Of a stretch of DNA of 64,000 bases, positions 21,211 through 35,400 are shown piece after piece (within the stretch, counting starts at the first letter, position 1; every line of letters starts with the position of its first letter). Source of the stretch: Strigamia acuminata (lineage: Eukaryota > Arthropoda > Chilopoda > Geophilomorpha > Linotaeniidae); assembly GCA_949358305.1 (NCBI GenBank), contig OX442323.1:3720001-3784000 (forward strand), written 5' to 3'. A program made the position numbers and the translations under genes. The notes beneath the pieces were generated by a model. It saw nothing but the letters and a program-made list of their open reading frames with translations, was not told where the DNA came from and searched no databases.

Positions 21211-22289
21211 TAAGCTTGTTAACGGATCGGATCGGTGCGGATCCACGGGTAATCCGCATCCGATCCGAATCTCGCGGATTGCCGAAAAAGCAATCCGATC
21301 CGATCCGTGCGGATGAACCGCACAATCCGGATCAATCTTCGTCCAATCCGATCCGATCCGCGGATAGGTCGGATCGATTTGCGGATTTAATTCTTTTTTT
21401 GCTTTTATTTTTTCCAGACTTTAATTCAATTCAGATTCACCAAATTTGCCCCGAATTCAATAGTTTTGAATTCGGGGCAAATTTGGTGAAAACGCTTTCT
21501 TCGTTTTTAATCAAAACGAAGAAAACGTGCGATGTTTTCTTCACGTATCATGATTCACGAATAATATTCGTGATACGTGAAGAAAACGTCTCACATTTTT
21601 TTTTTAAAACCAAGAAAATGTGAGACGTTTTCTTCACGAATCGAATCACGATCATTCATTCGAGTTTGCGGCGATTTGGGTAGAAAGAATCTTGGATACG
21701 ACACGAACACACGAGACACGACACACGATTGTAAAAAAAAATACAATTAAAACTTATACGATTTAAAACAATCAATAAAGAACAATATAATTTTATTCAT
21801 TTCATTGCAAAAAATGAAATGGATAAAAATCCTTTTGAATTTTATAACAGTATTAGGAATCCTAAATTCCTAATACTGTTATTTATTGTTATAAAATAAA
21901 AGATTCTTGATCTTGTCCCACGTGCAGATTCACCAAATTTGCCCCGAATTCAAAACTATTGAATTCGGGGCAAATTTGGTGAATCTGCAAATTTGGTGAA
22001 AACGCTTTCTTCGTTTTTAATCAAAAAACTAAGAAAACGTCCGACGTTTTCTTCACGAATCAACGCTTTCTTCGTTTTTAATCAAAAAACGAAGAAAACG
22101 TCGCACGTGCAGATGGCTCGGATCAATCCGCGGATCAGCGGATTCTCATCCGCGGATTGACCGTGCGGATGGACCGCCGAACCGATCCGCAAAAAAATGG
22201 CGGCCGGATATTTCGATACGATCCGCATCCGATCCGATCCGATCCGATCCGCGGATTGGCGGATGGGTCGGATCGGATTAACAAGCTTA
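21211..22289. mobile_element. hAT-like non-autonomous element with multiple internal palindromes
   Basis: A 1079-bp insertion in the satellite with an exact 8-bp duplication GTATGGAG (21203-21210 and 22290-22297) and terminal inverted repeats TAAGCTTGTTAA. An 8-bp TSD points to the hAT superfamily (family knowledge). The ends carry dense GGATCGGATC/GATCCGATCC motifs over about 150 bp each. The interior is a string of hairpins: CACCAAATTTGCCCCGAATTC folded back at about 21437-21493 and again at 21928-21990, TCACGAATAATATTCGTGA near 21554, a GTGAGACGTTTTC inverted pair, and an AACAGTATTAGGAAT pair near 21845-21880. It has no transposase. Confidence 0.8.
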
Positions 22290-25200
22290 GTATGGAGAAA
22301 TGGCCAATAATTGAAAAAGTTCCAGAAACGTGCTGGTTAGACGTAAAATGAGCTGAAAAATCGATTCCCGTGTGCGCAATTTGCATATCTGGCACTGTTG
22401 CAGAGATATAAGCAAAAAACTGACTTTTTGAACAGAAAAAGTGGTGTATCTCTGCAACGGTGCCAGATATGCAAATTCCGCCAACGGGAATCGACTTTTT
22501 AGCGCATTTTATACGTCTTAAGCATGTTTTTGGCACTTTCTAAAATTTGTCAAAAAAGCAAAGGCTAATGTATGGAGAAATGGCCAAAAATTGAAAAAGT
22601 TCCAGAAACGTGCTGGTTAGACGTAAAATGAGCTGAAAAATCGATTCCCGTGTGCGCAATTTGCATATCTGGCACTGTTGCAGAGATATAAGCAAAAAAC
22701 TGACTTTTTGAACAGAAAAAGTGGTGTATCTCTGCAACGGTGCCAGATATGCAAATTCCGCCAACGGGAATCGACTTTTTAGCGCATTTTATACGTCTTA
22801 AGCATGTTTTTGGCACTTTTTAAAATTTGTCAAAAAAGCAAAGGCTAATGTATGGAGAAATGGCCAAAAATTGAAAAAGTTCCAGAAACGTGCTGGTTAG
22901 ACGTAAAATGAGCTGAAAAATCGATTCCCGTGTGCGCAATTTGCATATCTGGCACTGTTGCAGAGATATAAGCAAAAAACTGACTTTTTGAACAGAAAAA
23001 GTGGTGTATCTCTGCAACGGTGCCAGATATGCAAATTCCGCCAACGGGAATCGACTTTTTAGCGCATTTTATACGTCTTAAGCATGTTTTTGGCACTTTC
23101 TAAAATTTGTCAAAAAAGCAAAGGCTAATGTATGGAGAAATGGCCAAAAATTGAAAAAGTTCCAGAAACGTGCTGGTTAGACGTAAAATGAGCTGAAAAA
23201 TCGATTCCCGTGTGCGCAATTTGCATATCTGGCACTGTTGCAGAGATATAAGCAAAAAACTGACTTTTTGAAGCATGTTTTTGGCACTTTTTAAAATTTG
23301 TCAAAAAAGCAAAGGCTAATGTATGGAGAAATGGCCAAAAATTGAAAAAGTTCCAGAAACGTGCTGGTTAGACGTAAAATGAGCTGAAAAATCGATTCCC
23401 GTGTGCGCAATTTGCATATCTGGCACTGTTGCAGAGATATAAGCAAAAAACTGACTTTTTGAACAGAAAAAGTGGTGTATCTCTGCAACGGTGCCAGATA
23501 TGCAAATTCCGCCAACGGGAATCGACTTTTTAGCGCATTTTATACGTCTTAAGCATGTTTTTGGCACTTTTTAAAATTTGTCAAAAAAGCAAAGGCTAAT
23601 GTATGGAGAAATGGCCAAAAATTGAAAAAGTTCCAGAAACGTGCTGGTTAGACGTAAAATGAGCTGAAAAATCGATTCCCGTGTGCGCAATTTGCATATC
23701 TGGCACTGTTGCAGAGATATAAGCAAAAAACTGACTTTTTGAACAGAAAAAGTGGTGTATCTCTGCAACGGTGCCAGATATGCAAATTCCGCCAACGGGA
23801 ATCGACTTTTTAGCGCATTTTATACGTCTTAAGCATGTTTTTGGCACTTTTTAAAATTTGTCAAAAAAGCAAAGGCTAATGTATGGAGAAATGGCCAAAA
23901 ATTGAAAAAGTTCCAGAAACGTGCTGGTTAGACGTAAAATGAGCTGAAAAATCGATCGTAAAATGAGCTGAAAAATCGATTCCCGTGTGCGCAATTTGCA
24001 TATCTGGCACTGTTGCAGAGATATAAGCAAAAAACTGACTTTTTGAACAGAAAAAGTGGTGTATCTCTGCAACGGTGCCAGATATGCAAATTCCGCCAAC
24101 GGGAATCGACTTTTTAGCGCATTTTATACGTCTTAAGCATGTTTTTGGCACTTTCTAAAATTTGTCAAAAAAGCAAAGGCTAATGTATGGAGAAATGGCC
24201 AAAAATTGAAAAAGTTCCAGAAACGTGCTGGTTAGACGTAAAATGAGCTGAAAAATCGATTCCCGTGTGCGCAATTTGCATATCTGGCACTGTTGCAGAG
24301 ATATAAGCAAAAAACTGACTTTTTGAAGCATGTTTTTGGCACTTTTTAAAATTTGTCAAAAAAGCAAAGGCTAATGTATGGAGAAATGGCCAAAAATTGA
24401 AAAAGTTCCAGAAACGTGCTGGTTAGACGTAAAATGAGCTGAAAAATCGATTCCCGTGTGCACAATTTGCATATCTGGCACTGTTGCAGAGATATAAGCA
24501 AAAAACTGACTTTTTGAACAGAAAAAGTGGTGTATCTCTGCAACGGTGCCAGATATGCAAATTCCGCCAACGGGAATCGACTTTTTAGCGCATTTTATAC
24601 GTCTTAAGCATGTTTTTGGCACTTTTTAAAATTTGTCAAAAAAGCAAAGGCTAATGTATGGAGAAATGGCCAAAAATTGAAAAAGTTCCAGAAACGTGCT
24701 GGTTAGACGTAAAATGAGCTGAAAAATCGATTCCCGTGTGCGCAATTTGCATATCTGGCACTGTTGCAGAGATATAAGCAAAAAACTGACTTTTTGAACA
24801 GAAAAAGTGGTGTATCTCTGCAACGGTGCCAGATATGCAAATTCCGCCAACGGGAATCGACTTTTTAGCGCATTTTATACGTCTTAAGCATGTTTTTGGC
24901 ACTTTTTAAAATTTGTCAAAAAAGCAAAGGCTAATGTATGGAGAAATGGCCAAAAATTGAAAAAGTTCCAGAAACGTGCTGGTTAGACGTAAAATGAGCT
25001 GAAAAATCGATTCCCGTGTGCGCAATTTGCATATCTGGCACTGTTGCAGAGATATAAGCAAAAAACTGACTTTTTGAACAGAAAAAGTGGTGTATCTCTG
25101 CAACGGTGCCAGATATGCAAATTCCGCCAACGGGAATCGAATTTTTAGCGCATTTTATACGTCTTAAGCATGTTTTTGGCACTTTCTAAAATTTGTCAAA

Positions 25201-28200
25201 AAAGCAAAGGCTAATGTATGGAGAAATGGCCAAAAATTGAAAAAGTTCCAGAAACGTGCTGGTTAGACGTAAAATGAGCTGAAAAATCGATTCCCGTGTG
25301 CGCAATTTGCATATCTGGCACTGTTGCAGAGATATAAGCAAAAAACTGACTTTTTGAAGCATGTTTTTGGCACTTTTTAAAATTTGTCAAAAAAGCAAAG
25401 GCTAATGTATGGAGAAATGGCCAAAAATTGAAAAAGTTCCAGAAACGTGCTGGTTAGACGTAAAATGAGCTGAAAAATCGATTCCCGTGTGCGCAATTTG
25501 CATATCTGGCACTGTTGCAGAGATATAAGCAAAAAACTGACTTTTTGAACAGAAAAAGTGGTGTATCTCTGCAACGGTGCCAGATATGCAAATTCCGCCA
25601 ACGGGAATCGACTTTTTAGCGCATTTTACATGTCTTAAGCATGTTTTTGGCACTTTTTAAAATTTGTCAAAAAAGCAAAGGCTAATGTATGGAGAAATGG
25701 CCAAAAATTGAAAAAGTTCCAGAAACGTGCTGGTTAGACGTAAAATGAGCTGAAAAATCGATTCCCGTGTGCGCAATTTGCATATCTGGCACTGTTGCAG
25801 AGATATAAGCAAAAAACAGACTTTTTGAACAGAAAAAGTGGTGTATCTCTGCAACGGTGCCAGATATGCAAATTCCGCCAACGGGAATCGACTTTTTAGC
25901 GCATTTTATACGTCTTAAGCATGTTTTTGGCACTTTTTAAAATTTGTCAAAAAAGCAAAGGCTAATGTATGGAGAAATGGCCAAAAATTGAAAAAGTTCC
26001 AGAAACGTGCTGGTTAGACGTAAAATGAGCTGAAAAATCGATTCCCGTGTGCGCAATTTGCATATCTGGCACTGTTGCAGAGATATAAGCAAAAAACAGA
26101 CTTTTTGAACAGAAAAAGTGGTGTATCTCTGCAACGGTGCCAGATATGCAAGTTCCGCCAACGGGAATCGACTTTTTAGCGCATTTTACATGTCTTAAGC
26201 AGGTTTTTGGCACTTTTTAAAATTTGTCAAAAAAGCAAACGCTAATGTATGGAGAAATGGCCAAAAATTGAAAAAGTTCCAGAAACGTGCTGGTTAGACG
26301 TAAAATGAGCTGAAAAATCGATTCCCGTGTGCGCAATTTGCATATCTGGCACTGTTGCAGAGATATAAGCAAAAAACAGACTTTTTGAACAGAAAAAGTG
26401 GTGTATCTCTGCAACGGTGCCAGATATGCAAATTCCGCCAACGGGAATCGACTTTTTAGCGCATTTTATACGTCTTAAGCATGTTTTTGGCACTTTTTAA
26501 AATTTGTCAAAAAAGCAAAGGCTAATGTATGGAGAAATGGCCAAAAATTGAAAAAGTTCCAGAAACGTGCTGGTTAGACGTAAAATGAGCTGAAAAATCG
26601 ATTCCCGTGTGCGCAATTTGCATATCTGGCACTGTTGCAGAGATATAAGCAAAAAACTGACTTTTTGAACAGAAAAAGTGGTGTATCTCTGCAACGGTGC
26701 CAGATATGCAAATTCCGCCAACGGGAATCGACTTTTTAGCGCATTTTATACGTCTTAAGCATGTTTTTGGCACTTTTTAAAATTTGTCAAAAAAGCAAAG
26801 GCTAATGTATGGAGAAATGGCCAAAAATTGAAAAAGTTCCAGAAACGTGCTGGTTAGACGTAAAATGAGCTGAAAAATCGATTCCCGTGTGCGCAATTTG
26901 CATATCTGGCACTGTTGCAGAGATATAAGCAAAAAACTGACTTTTTGAAGCATGTTTTTGGCACTTTTTAAAATTTGTCAAAAAAGCAAAGGCTAATGTA
27001 TGGAGAAATGGCCAAAAATTGAAAAAGTTCCAGAAACGTGCTGGTTAGACGTAAAATGAGCTGAAAAATCGATTCCCGTGTGCGCAATTTGCATATCTGG
27101 CACTGTTGCAGAGATATAAGCAAAAAACTGACTTTTTGAACAGAAAAAGTGGTGTATCTCTGCAACGGTGCCAGATATGCAAATTCCGCCAACGGGAATC
27201 GACTTTTTAGCGCATTTTACATGTCTTAAGCATGTTTTTGGCACTTTTTAAAATTTGTCAAAAAAGCAAAGGCTAATGTATGGAGAAATGGCCAAAAATT
27301 GAAAAAGTTCCAGAAACGTGCTGGTTAGACGTAAAATGAGCTGAAAAATCGATTCCCGTGTGCGCAATTTGCATATCTGGCACTGTTGCAGAGATATAAG
27401 CAAAAAACTGACTTTTTGAACAGAAAAAGTGGTGTATCTCTGCAACGGTGCCAGATATGCAAATTCCGCCAACGGGAATCGACTTTTTAGCGCATTTTAT
27501 ACGTCTTAAGCATGTTTTTGGCACTTTTTAAAATTTGTCAAAAAAGCAAAGGCTAATGTATGGAGAAATGGCCAAAAATTGAAAAAGTTCCAGAAACGTG
27601 CTGGTTAGACGTAAAATGAGCTGAAAAATCGATTCCCGTGTGCGCAATTTGCCTATCTGGCACTGTTGCAGAGATATAAGCAAAAAACTAACTTTTTGAA
27701 CAGAAAAAGTGGTGTATCTCTGCAACGGTGCCAGATATGCAAATTCCGCCAACGGGAATCGACTTTTTAGCTCATTTTACATGACTTAAGCATGTTTTTG
27801 GCACTTTTTAAAATTTGTCAAAAAAGCAAAGGCTAATGTATGGAGAAATGGCCAAAAATTGAAAAAGTTCCAGAAACGTGCTGGTTAGACGTAAAATGAG
27901 CTGAAAAATCGATTCCCGTGTGCGCAATTTGCATATCTGGCACTGTTGCAGAGATATAAGCAAAAAACAGACTTTTTGAACAGAAAAAGTGGTGTATCTC
28001 TGCAACGGTGCCAGATATGCAAATTCCGCCAACGGGAATCGACTTTTTAGCGCATTTTATACGTCTTAAGCATGTTTTTGGCACTTTTTAAAATTTGTCA
28101 AAAAAGCAAAGGCTAATGTATGGAGAAATGGCCAAAAATTGAAAAAGTTCCAGAAACGTGCTGGTTAGACGTAAAATGAGCTGAAAAATCGATTCCCGTG

Positions 28201-29801
28201 TGCGCAATTTGCCTATCTGGCACTGTTGCAGAGATATAAGCAAAAAACTAACTTTTTGAACAGAAAAAGTGGTGTATCTCTGCAACGGTGCCAGATATGC
28301 AAATTCCGCCAACGGGAATCGACTTTTTAGCTCATTTTACATGTCTTAAGCATGTTTTTGGCACTTTTTAAAATTTGTCAAAAAAGCAAAGGCTAATGTA
28401 TGGAGAAATGGCCAAAAATTGAAAAAGTTCCAGAAACGTGCTGGTTAGACGTAAAATGAGCTGAAAAATCGATTCCCGTGTGCGCAATTTGCATATCTGG
28501 CACTGTTGCAGAGATATAAGCAAAAAACAGACTTTTTGAACAGAAAAAGTGGTGTATCTCTGCAACGGTGCCAGATATGCAAATTCCGCCAACGGGAATC
28601 GACTTTTTAGCGCATTTTATACGTCTTAAGCATGTTTTTGGCACTTTTTAAAATTTGTCAAAAAAGCAAAGGCTAATGTATGGAGAAATGGCCAAAAATT
28701 GAAAAAGTTCCAGAAACGTGCTGGTTAGACGTAAAATGAGCTGAAAAATCGATTCCCGTGTGCGCAATTTGCCTATCTGGCACTGTTGCAGAGATATAAG
28801 CAAAAAACTAACTTTTTGAACAGAAAAAGTGGTGTATCTCTGCAACGGTGCCAGATATGCAAATTCCGCCAACGGGAATCGACTTTTTAGCTCATTTTAC
28901 ATGTCTTAAGCATGTTTTTGGCACTTTTTAAAATTTGTCAAAAAAGCAAAGGCTAATGTATGGAGAAATGGCCAAAAATTGAAAAAGTTCCAGAAACGTG
29001 CTGGTTAGACGTAAAATGAGCTGAAAAATCGATTCCCGTGTGCGCAATTTGCATATCTGGCACTGTTGCAGAGATATAAGCAAAAAACAGACTTTTTGAA
29101 CAGAAAAAGTGGTGTATCTCTGCAACGGTGCCAGATATGCAAATTCCGCCAACGGGAATCGACTTTTTAGCGCATTTTATACGTCTTAAGCATGTTTTTG
29201 GCACTTTTTAAAATTTGTCAAAAAAGCAAAGGCTAATGTATGGAGAAATGGCCAAAAATTGAAAAAGTTCCAGAAACGTGCTGGTTAGACGTAAAATGAG
29301 CTGAAAAATCGATTCCCGTGTGCGCAATTTGCATATCTGGCACTGTTGCAGAGATATAAGCAAAAAACTGACTTTTTGAACAGAAAAAGTGGTGTATCTC
29401 TGCAACGGTGCCAGATATGCAAATTCCGCCAACGGGAATCGACTTTTTAGCGCATTTTATACGTCTTAAGCATGTTTTTGGCACTTTTTAAAATTTGTCA
29501 AAAAAGCAAAGGCTAATGTATGGAGAAATGGCCAAAAATTGAAAAAGTTCCAGAAACGTGCTGGTTAGACGTAAAATGAGCTGAAAAATCGATTCCCGTG
29601 TGCGCAATTTGCATATCTGGCACTGTTGCAGAGATATAAGCAAAAAACTGACTTTTTGAACAGAAAAAGTGGTGTATCTCTGCAACGGTGCCAGATATGC
29701 AAATTCCGCCAACGGGAATCGACTTTTTAGCGCATTTTATACGTCTTAAGCATGTTTTTGGCACTTTTTAAAATTTGTCAAAAAAGCAAAGGCTAATGTA
29801 T
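22290..29801. repeat. 280-bp satellite array, central block
   Basis: About 27 head-to-tail monomers, nearly all 280 bp. With the monomer starting at TATGGAG, positions 49-118 and 157-228 form an inverted repeat about 88% identical, with a 38-nt loop. The 191-bp deletion monomers lie at 23131, 24186, 25217 and 26808; one monomer (23882-24185) carries a 24-bp internal duplication. A 1031-bp four-monomer unit is seen at 24186-25216, and a 560-bp two-monomer unit repeats three times at 27559-29238. The minus-strand 74- and 83-codon frames present in every monomer are by-products of the repeat. Confidence 0.97.
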
Positions 29802-30303
29802 TGTGAAAATCCCAAATTATAAATGTTGAAAGTTCTCTTTTTGATGTAAATTCAGTTGGTTCAGGTTTCGGAAATTTCTAAGTTCTTTTTCAGTGTGTGA
29901 ATACAAAATAAATTCTAACTGCTCAGCAAGAGCAGCTCTGCTTGGTTAAAGTGAAAATGTTGTACTGATTTATTTAAGCAAAGAAAACTACTTTTATGCT
30001 ACAGATAATTGGTTTGTTCTTGGAATCAAGAACAAAAGACAGAAAAAGGGTCAAAAACCCAAAACAATACATGTCACCACATCTGGTGAAAATTAACAAG
30101 TTCTCGGAAAACACGACAAAAAGTTCCCTTTTATAACAATGACTCACTTTTTTCCCTTCAAAATCTTCAAGTAAATAATTAAAAATAGAAAACACTAAAA
30201 AATCCAAATTCACCATCACCTATTTTAATTAATACAAAAATTCCCAAAACCTTTTAATAAAAATTCAACAACAAAATATTTTACTAAAACATTAGTTTTC
30301 ACA
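29802..30303 (-). repeat. BEL/Pao 3' LTR
   Basis: 502 bp, from TGTGAAAATCCC to TTTTCACA, near-identical to the copy at 42336-42837. The pol frame runs straight into it and stops just inside at 30292. An 11-G run (30306-30316) lies next to it on the plus strand. No purine tract is seen on the minus strand at the expected PPT position. Confidence 0.93.
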
Positions 30304-31948
30304 CTGGGGGGGGGGGTCGGATTTATCTCCGTCAGTTTCATCGTGTGACTCTAACAAACACACTCTCTGAATCGGTCGTCGCAGTTTTTTGCCATTAGAG
30401 AGTCTAATCTCACATGACCTTATTCTATTGTCCCTCCCTGGAAACACCTGAGTTACTTGCCCCATTATCCAGACTGCTCGTGGTTGATTCTCGTCCTGAA
30501 TGAGAACAACATCATCAACCTTCAACTCAGTCTGATCGCGAGCCGACTTAAAATTTCTAAGTTCATTTAAATATTCTTTGTGCCAACGTGACCAAAGGTG
30601 TTTAAGCAATTTTTCACGTAATTTCCATCGTTTCAGGAGTCCAACTTCAAATTTATCCAAAAATTTCTCTTCAAGCAGGTGTGCATCGGGGAGGGTTATG
30701 TGTCGTCGGCCGACCAAAAAATGGGAAGGGGTGAGAGGCTCCCTCTCGTTAGCATCGCTGTATACATAAGAAATGGGCCTCGAATTTATCATGGCTTCAG
30801 TTTCACATAAAAACGTAATTAATTCCTCAAAATTAAGAACTCTACGACCCAAAATTTTCTTTAAACATATCTTAACGGTCCCAACCATTCGTTCCCAATA
30901 ACCTCCCCACCACGCTGCTCGTTCAACAATAAATTTCCAAACAATCTTATTTTTTGAAAGAAAGTCACCTATTTTTTCTTTTCTCACGGAATTTATCAAC
31001 ATCTTAAGTTCTATGTCTGCCCTTTTGAACGTCTTGGCGTTGTCGGAATAGATGATGGAGGGAACACATCTTCTCGCGAAAAATCGTCTCATCGCCATCA
31101 TAAAATCCTCCACGTTCATTGTCGACACCAACTCCAGATGTAAGGCCCTTGTCACTGCACACGTTATAACCAAAATATAACATTTGGATCCTGTTCGTTG
31201 GAAAAGTGGACCCGCAAAATCGATTCCTACGATTTGAAATGGATCGGCCTTTTTTGTTCTGTCCAGCGGTAGTGGCGCCTCGATTTGTTTCATCAATCGC
31301 CCCTGTACTTTTCTACAAATGAAACAAAACTTGATTAATTTTTTCACGTGCGAACGCGCACGCGGGATCCAAAATCGCTGTCGTATTTCAGCCAGGGTGT
31401 CGCCGAGCCCGCCATGAAACACCTTCTCGTGAGCGTCTCTCACGATGAGTTTGGTGGCCTAATGTCCGTTTGGCATCACCCATGGTCCTATGGCGCCTCC
31501 GTAAATTTCACCCCAGTCGACTCTGGGTCTGATATGCATTAACAAATCACTGTCCAATGCACAATCGACTTGGTTTAACACCGACTCTTTTTCGATGTTT
31601 TTTCCTGCTTTTAACGCCCTCACTTCTTCATAAAATGACGTGGCCTGTATAGTCTTTATCCAATATTTTTCTGCTGTGGTCAGTTCGTCAATTGTCAATG
31701 AGGACCCATCGCTTTCTCCTTTTTTTAAGTTTGATATAAATCTTCTCACCCATCCGGTCACGCGCAGCAACTTCGACCACGAACTGTACGGTTTCGGGTC
31801 GAAAATCATTTCGATTGTTTGTGCAGTGTTGACGGACAAAATGCTCGTGTATTCGTCAGCTTCGATGTCCTCCAATTCGGGGTCGATATCGGTTTGTGGC
31901 CAGTGTTCCTCGCTTTCGGACAGCCACCTCGGTCCCCGCCACCATGTT
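30292..31948 (-). pseudogene. pol: BEL/Pao pol, 3' part: RNase H end, pre-integrase and integrase
   Basis: This continues the pol frame of 39993-38432 after the copia insertion. It begins with TWWRGPRWLSESEEHWP, the BEL motif that follows NPADLxTRG. It runs in one frame to a single TAG at 31459-31461, then on for another 384 codons: the integrase zinc region (HEKVFHGGLGD... CFICRKVQG), catalytic D in GIDFAGPL (near residue 75 of that segment), D in YSDNAKTF, E in WWGGYWERMVGTVK, and a C-terminal IN domain with DDVVLIQDEN. Integrase inserts the cDNA into the genome. The stop is a lone nonsense change: both sides are in the same frame and align with the family. The protein ends inside the 3' LTR. 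Confidence 0.88.
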
Positions 31949-31953
31949 TGATC

Positions 31954-32493
31954 TGTTGGTCCTAAGACCAAATTTATTATCGATATCAAATGTTCATACT
32001 TTATATAATTCAATTTCAAATCAGTTATTTCGATGTTTGATGTCTTATTCGTTATATTTCGCTTTTGCACACATTGTGTGCTGTCCCGTATGTAATTCCA
32101 TACCTGCATAATGTTTTTCAGTATGATTTGTTCTTTTGTTTTGACATCTAATGTCAATTATTGCCACCAGAGTGTGTTCTCACTCTTCTTCTTTTTCCAA
32201 CATGGCGCCATGCATGGGTTTTGCACAGCTTAGCCATGGTTTCACCACAAATGTAATGTATCATTTTCTTATTAAATTGTTTTATTATTTTTACACATTG
32301 TCTTTGCATTAAAGCACATTCAGTGCTGTTTTTCACGCGCACATAAGCGTCCTTAAGACGCGCGCATTTGGTAAACGATACGGTGAACGTATCGACGACG
32401 TCGTGCACGAAGCACGACGCCATTTTGTTTTGGCTTATCATTTCACGCTTCTCGTCGGCATTTCGCCGACCACTGAACCATCCTCTGCTACCA
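31954..32493 (+). repeat. copia A 5' LTR with rearranged end
   Basis: Starts TGTTGGTCCTAAGACC and matches 37877 onward base for base to 32475. The final 18 nt (32476-32493) instead read AACCATCCTCTGCTACCA, the 3' end of initiator tRNA-Met, that is, the PBS in inverted orientation. The proper LTR end and a plus-strand PBS are absent here. Confidence 0.85.
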
Positions 32494-35400
32494 ATTGTAG
32501 GCTTTGTGTTTAAGTTCGCCATACAGGTACGCACATTTCACATCTAAGTGTGCATCCTTCCAACCACGCAACACTACGAGAAGACAGAAGAATAAACGGA
32601 TTAAGACGAAATTCACCACCGGACTAAAAACTTCATCGTAGTCGACTCCGAGAGTTTGACGAAAACCCTGGGCGACTAAACGAGCTCGATATCTGGTGAT
32701 CGTCCCTGCTGCATCGGTCTTAAGCTTAAAAAGCCATTTGCAGCCAAGAATCGTAGTATCCGGTGGTCTTGGAACTTCGAGATAAACTTCTCTTTCGGTA
32801 AATGTGTCGAGCTCTTCCTTAATGGCTTCCCGCCACTTCGGAGCATCGGAAAATTTCGGGATTTCAGCATAGGAAGCTGGTTCCGTTCTACAAAGATGAG
32901 CCGCATGGCGAGCACCCGGAATCGTAGGCAATGTGTACTCGATGTTGCTCCAAATAAATAAACTGGGGTCATAATCGATGTTGTTGAGCATACAGTATTC
33001 ATCAACATCCCTCTGAGATCTGAGTCGAATGCCCGGCATCGGAAAATAGTAAACGTCCGTTTTAATCGATCCCGGAACTTGATCCTTCCGGAGGTGTTCC
33101 TCGCGTCTCCAATCACTGCACTCGGAATCTCCCCCAATGGGTCGCCAAATATATGCAGTATGGCGATCCGTAGCAGGCAAGACTTCAGTCCCGACTATGT
33201 GCTGAATTGGAGCAGGAGACATTGGAGTATCGTCAAATACCGACACTGTATGAGAAAGATCTGCTCCACGGGTTTTCCGGCGATATGTGATGTATCTCGC
33301 TGGAGAACCAGGCGGTGATTGGCGAGGAGACTGCTCTGCAGATGTCCCAGTGAAATCAGATGTTCTTGGAAGAATGGCTTGGTCATCAAAGTCAGCAATA
33401 TCGTCATCTGTATCTCCTTCCTGATAGAGGATGGGATACGATTGTGAATGTCCTAGACTTGCCGAACTCGGTAATTGCAGTGCACACGCATCCAACAGTA
33501 ACTGCTCTGGCGTTGTCGGAGGCGGCAATTGGATGACCGGTGTATGAACAGAGTGAGATGTCGACACGCCGCTGACATGGCTAGCTCCACCATTATCGGA
33601 ATCGTCGTCGGAATGATCAGAATGTTCGGAATCGGATCCTCTTGGCCAGTCATGGAACTGGACGTTGTCGTTAAACGAAACCGATTGCTGTCCGACATCA
33701 GAAAAAGTTTCTTCGGGCCGTTGAGATGCGCCACGAAGAGATTTCCGATATGATTGGCGTTCATCGATCTTGACGTGAACCGTTTCGTAAACTCGATCTT
33801 CTACCGGATTCCAAACTCTATATCCGCGGGTACCAGTCGCGTAACCAACGAGATATCCCTCCCATGCACGCGGATCTAGTTTCTTGCGGCCTGGCGCGGT
33901 GTAATGCACCCAGCATTTGGACCCCATTTTGCGTAGGTGTCGTAAAGACAATGCTCGTTGTCGCCATAGGATATACGGAATTTGGTTATTCAATCTCGAA
34001 TGCGGACTTCGGTTCTTCACATACGCAAATGTGACGGCGAGTTCCGCCCAAAGGTCATCCGGGAGTCGAGTTTCGGAGATAAGTGATCGGACACTGTCGG
34101 CCATTGTTCGATTTATGCGTTCTGCAGTCCCGTTCATTTGAGGTGATGCGGGATTGGTCCTCTGCCCTTGGATGCCCTTTTCTTTGAGATAGTTCAAGAA
34201 TTCATTTGACATGAATTCGCCTCCGCGGTCGGATCTAATCGCTTTCACACGCGTATTCTGAATTCGTTCAACGCGGGCGACGAAGTCTTTGAATGCCCCA
34301 AAGGTTTGCGACTTCTGGGCCAACGGGATAATCCACGTGTAACGTGTGGCGTCGTCGATGATGGTGAAAACATAATCCGAGCCGCCCAGTGACGTGAGCG
34401 GGGCTGGTCCCCACAAATCCATGTGCAGAAGGTCCAATGGTTTCGATGTACAGGGATTCGGGTCCGGTTTATGCGAAGCTCTGGTCGATTTAGCAATTCT
34501 GCAGTCGTTACACGACAATTCTTGTCGGACTTCAGCTGGTTGCAAACCATAAACCTGGTCGTTAGCTGCCAGAAGCTTCATCGCATTAGTATGCAGGTGA
34601 CCGAGACGACTGTGCCATAGACCGGTGGCATCTTTAACCGAAGCAGGATTAGCAATTACCTTTTTCTGTGACGGAGGTAAATTGCCAGGAGGAGGGGAAA
34701 TCGGTAGACATTGCAGAGCATTGGAATAGGATTGTGTGGTCGGATTGACAATGACCGGTGGGGGAACAGGAGTAAGGACGGGAAAATGTGTAGGATCGGT
34801 CAGGTTTGGAATTGGTTGGGTGGGAATTGCCTTCACACTCTCAACCGCTGGCAGATCAAAACGATAGTCTGTAATTTCCCGTTGCTTTTGTTTTCCTTTA
34901 ACCGGTTTCGGAACATTGTCAAAGTCCACTTCTGTCGTGACCAGTGTTTTGACAGGTTGAATTGTCGGTGGAGTGGCCGTCGAAACCGTTGTCGAACTGA
35001 TAGGGGCCGAACACAAACCGTCCAAATAATACAAGCCACCACGTTCCTTTGCACGAATGATTGGTAAACGATAGTCCGATTCATAAACATTAACTTCTCC
35101 GTTGAAAATGTGGATATGATGTCGCGTTTTATCGATTTTCGACACCGAAATCAAATTGGCTTCGAAATTCGGTGCATATAGAACGTTGGTCAAATCCAAA
35201 ACGCAATCTGCATCATCAACTGACGTGAGAAGTTGAACCGTTCCTCGTCCAGTAACTTGCGATTTGCCTTGCCCCAATTCGATATCGAAAGGCGGAATGT
35301 TCGTGAAATCGGTGAATAACGCTCGCACATGGGTCACGTGGTCGGTAGCGCCGCAGTCAACAATCCACTCATTGGATTGCATAAAGTGGGCAACCGGGCG

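Noticed and set aside
29974-30219. 81-codon minus-strand frame repeated at 42508-42753
   Set aside because: Present twice because it is LTR sequence of the BEL element; no domain features.
32154-32534. Minus-strand 126-codon frame (and its twin at 38077-38364)
   Set aside because: Both lie within the two copia LTR copies; they are frames of LTR sequence with no recognisable domain.
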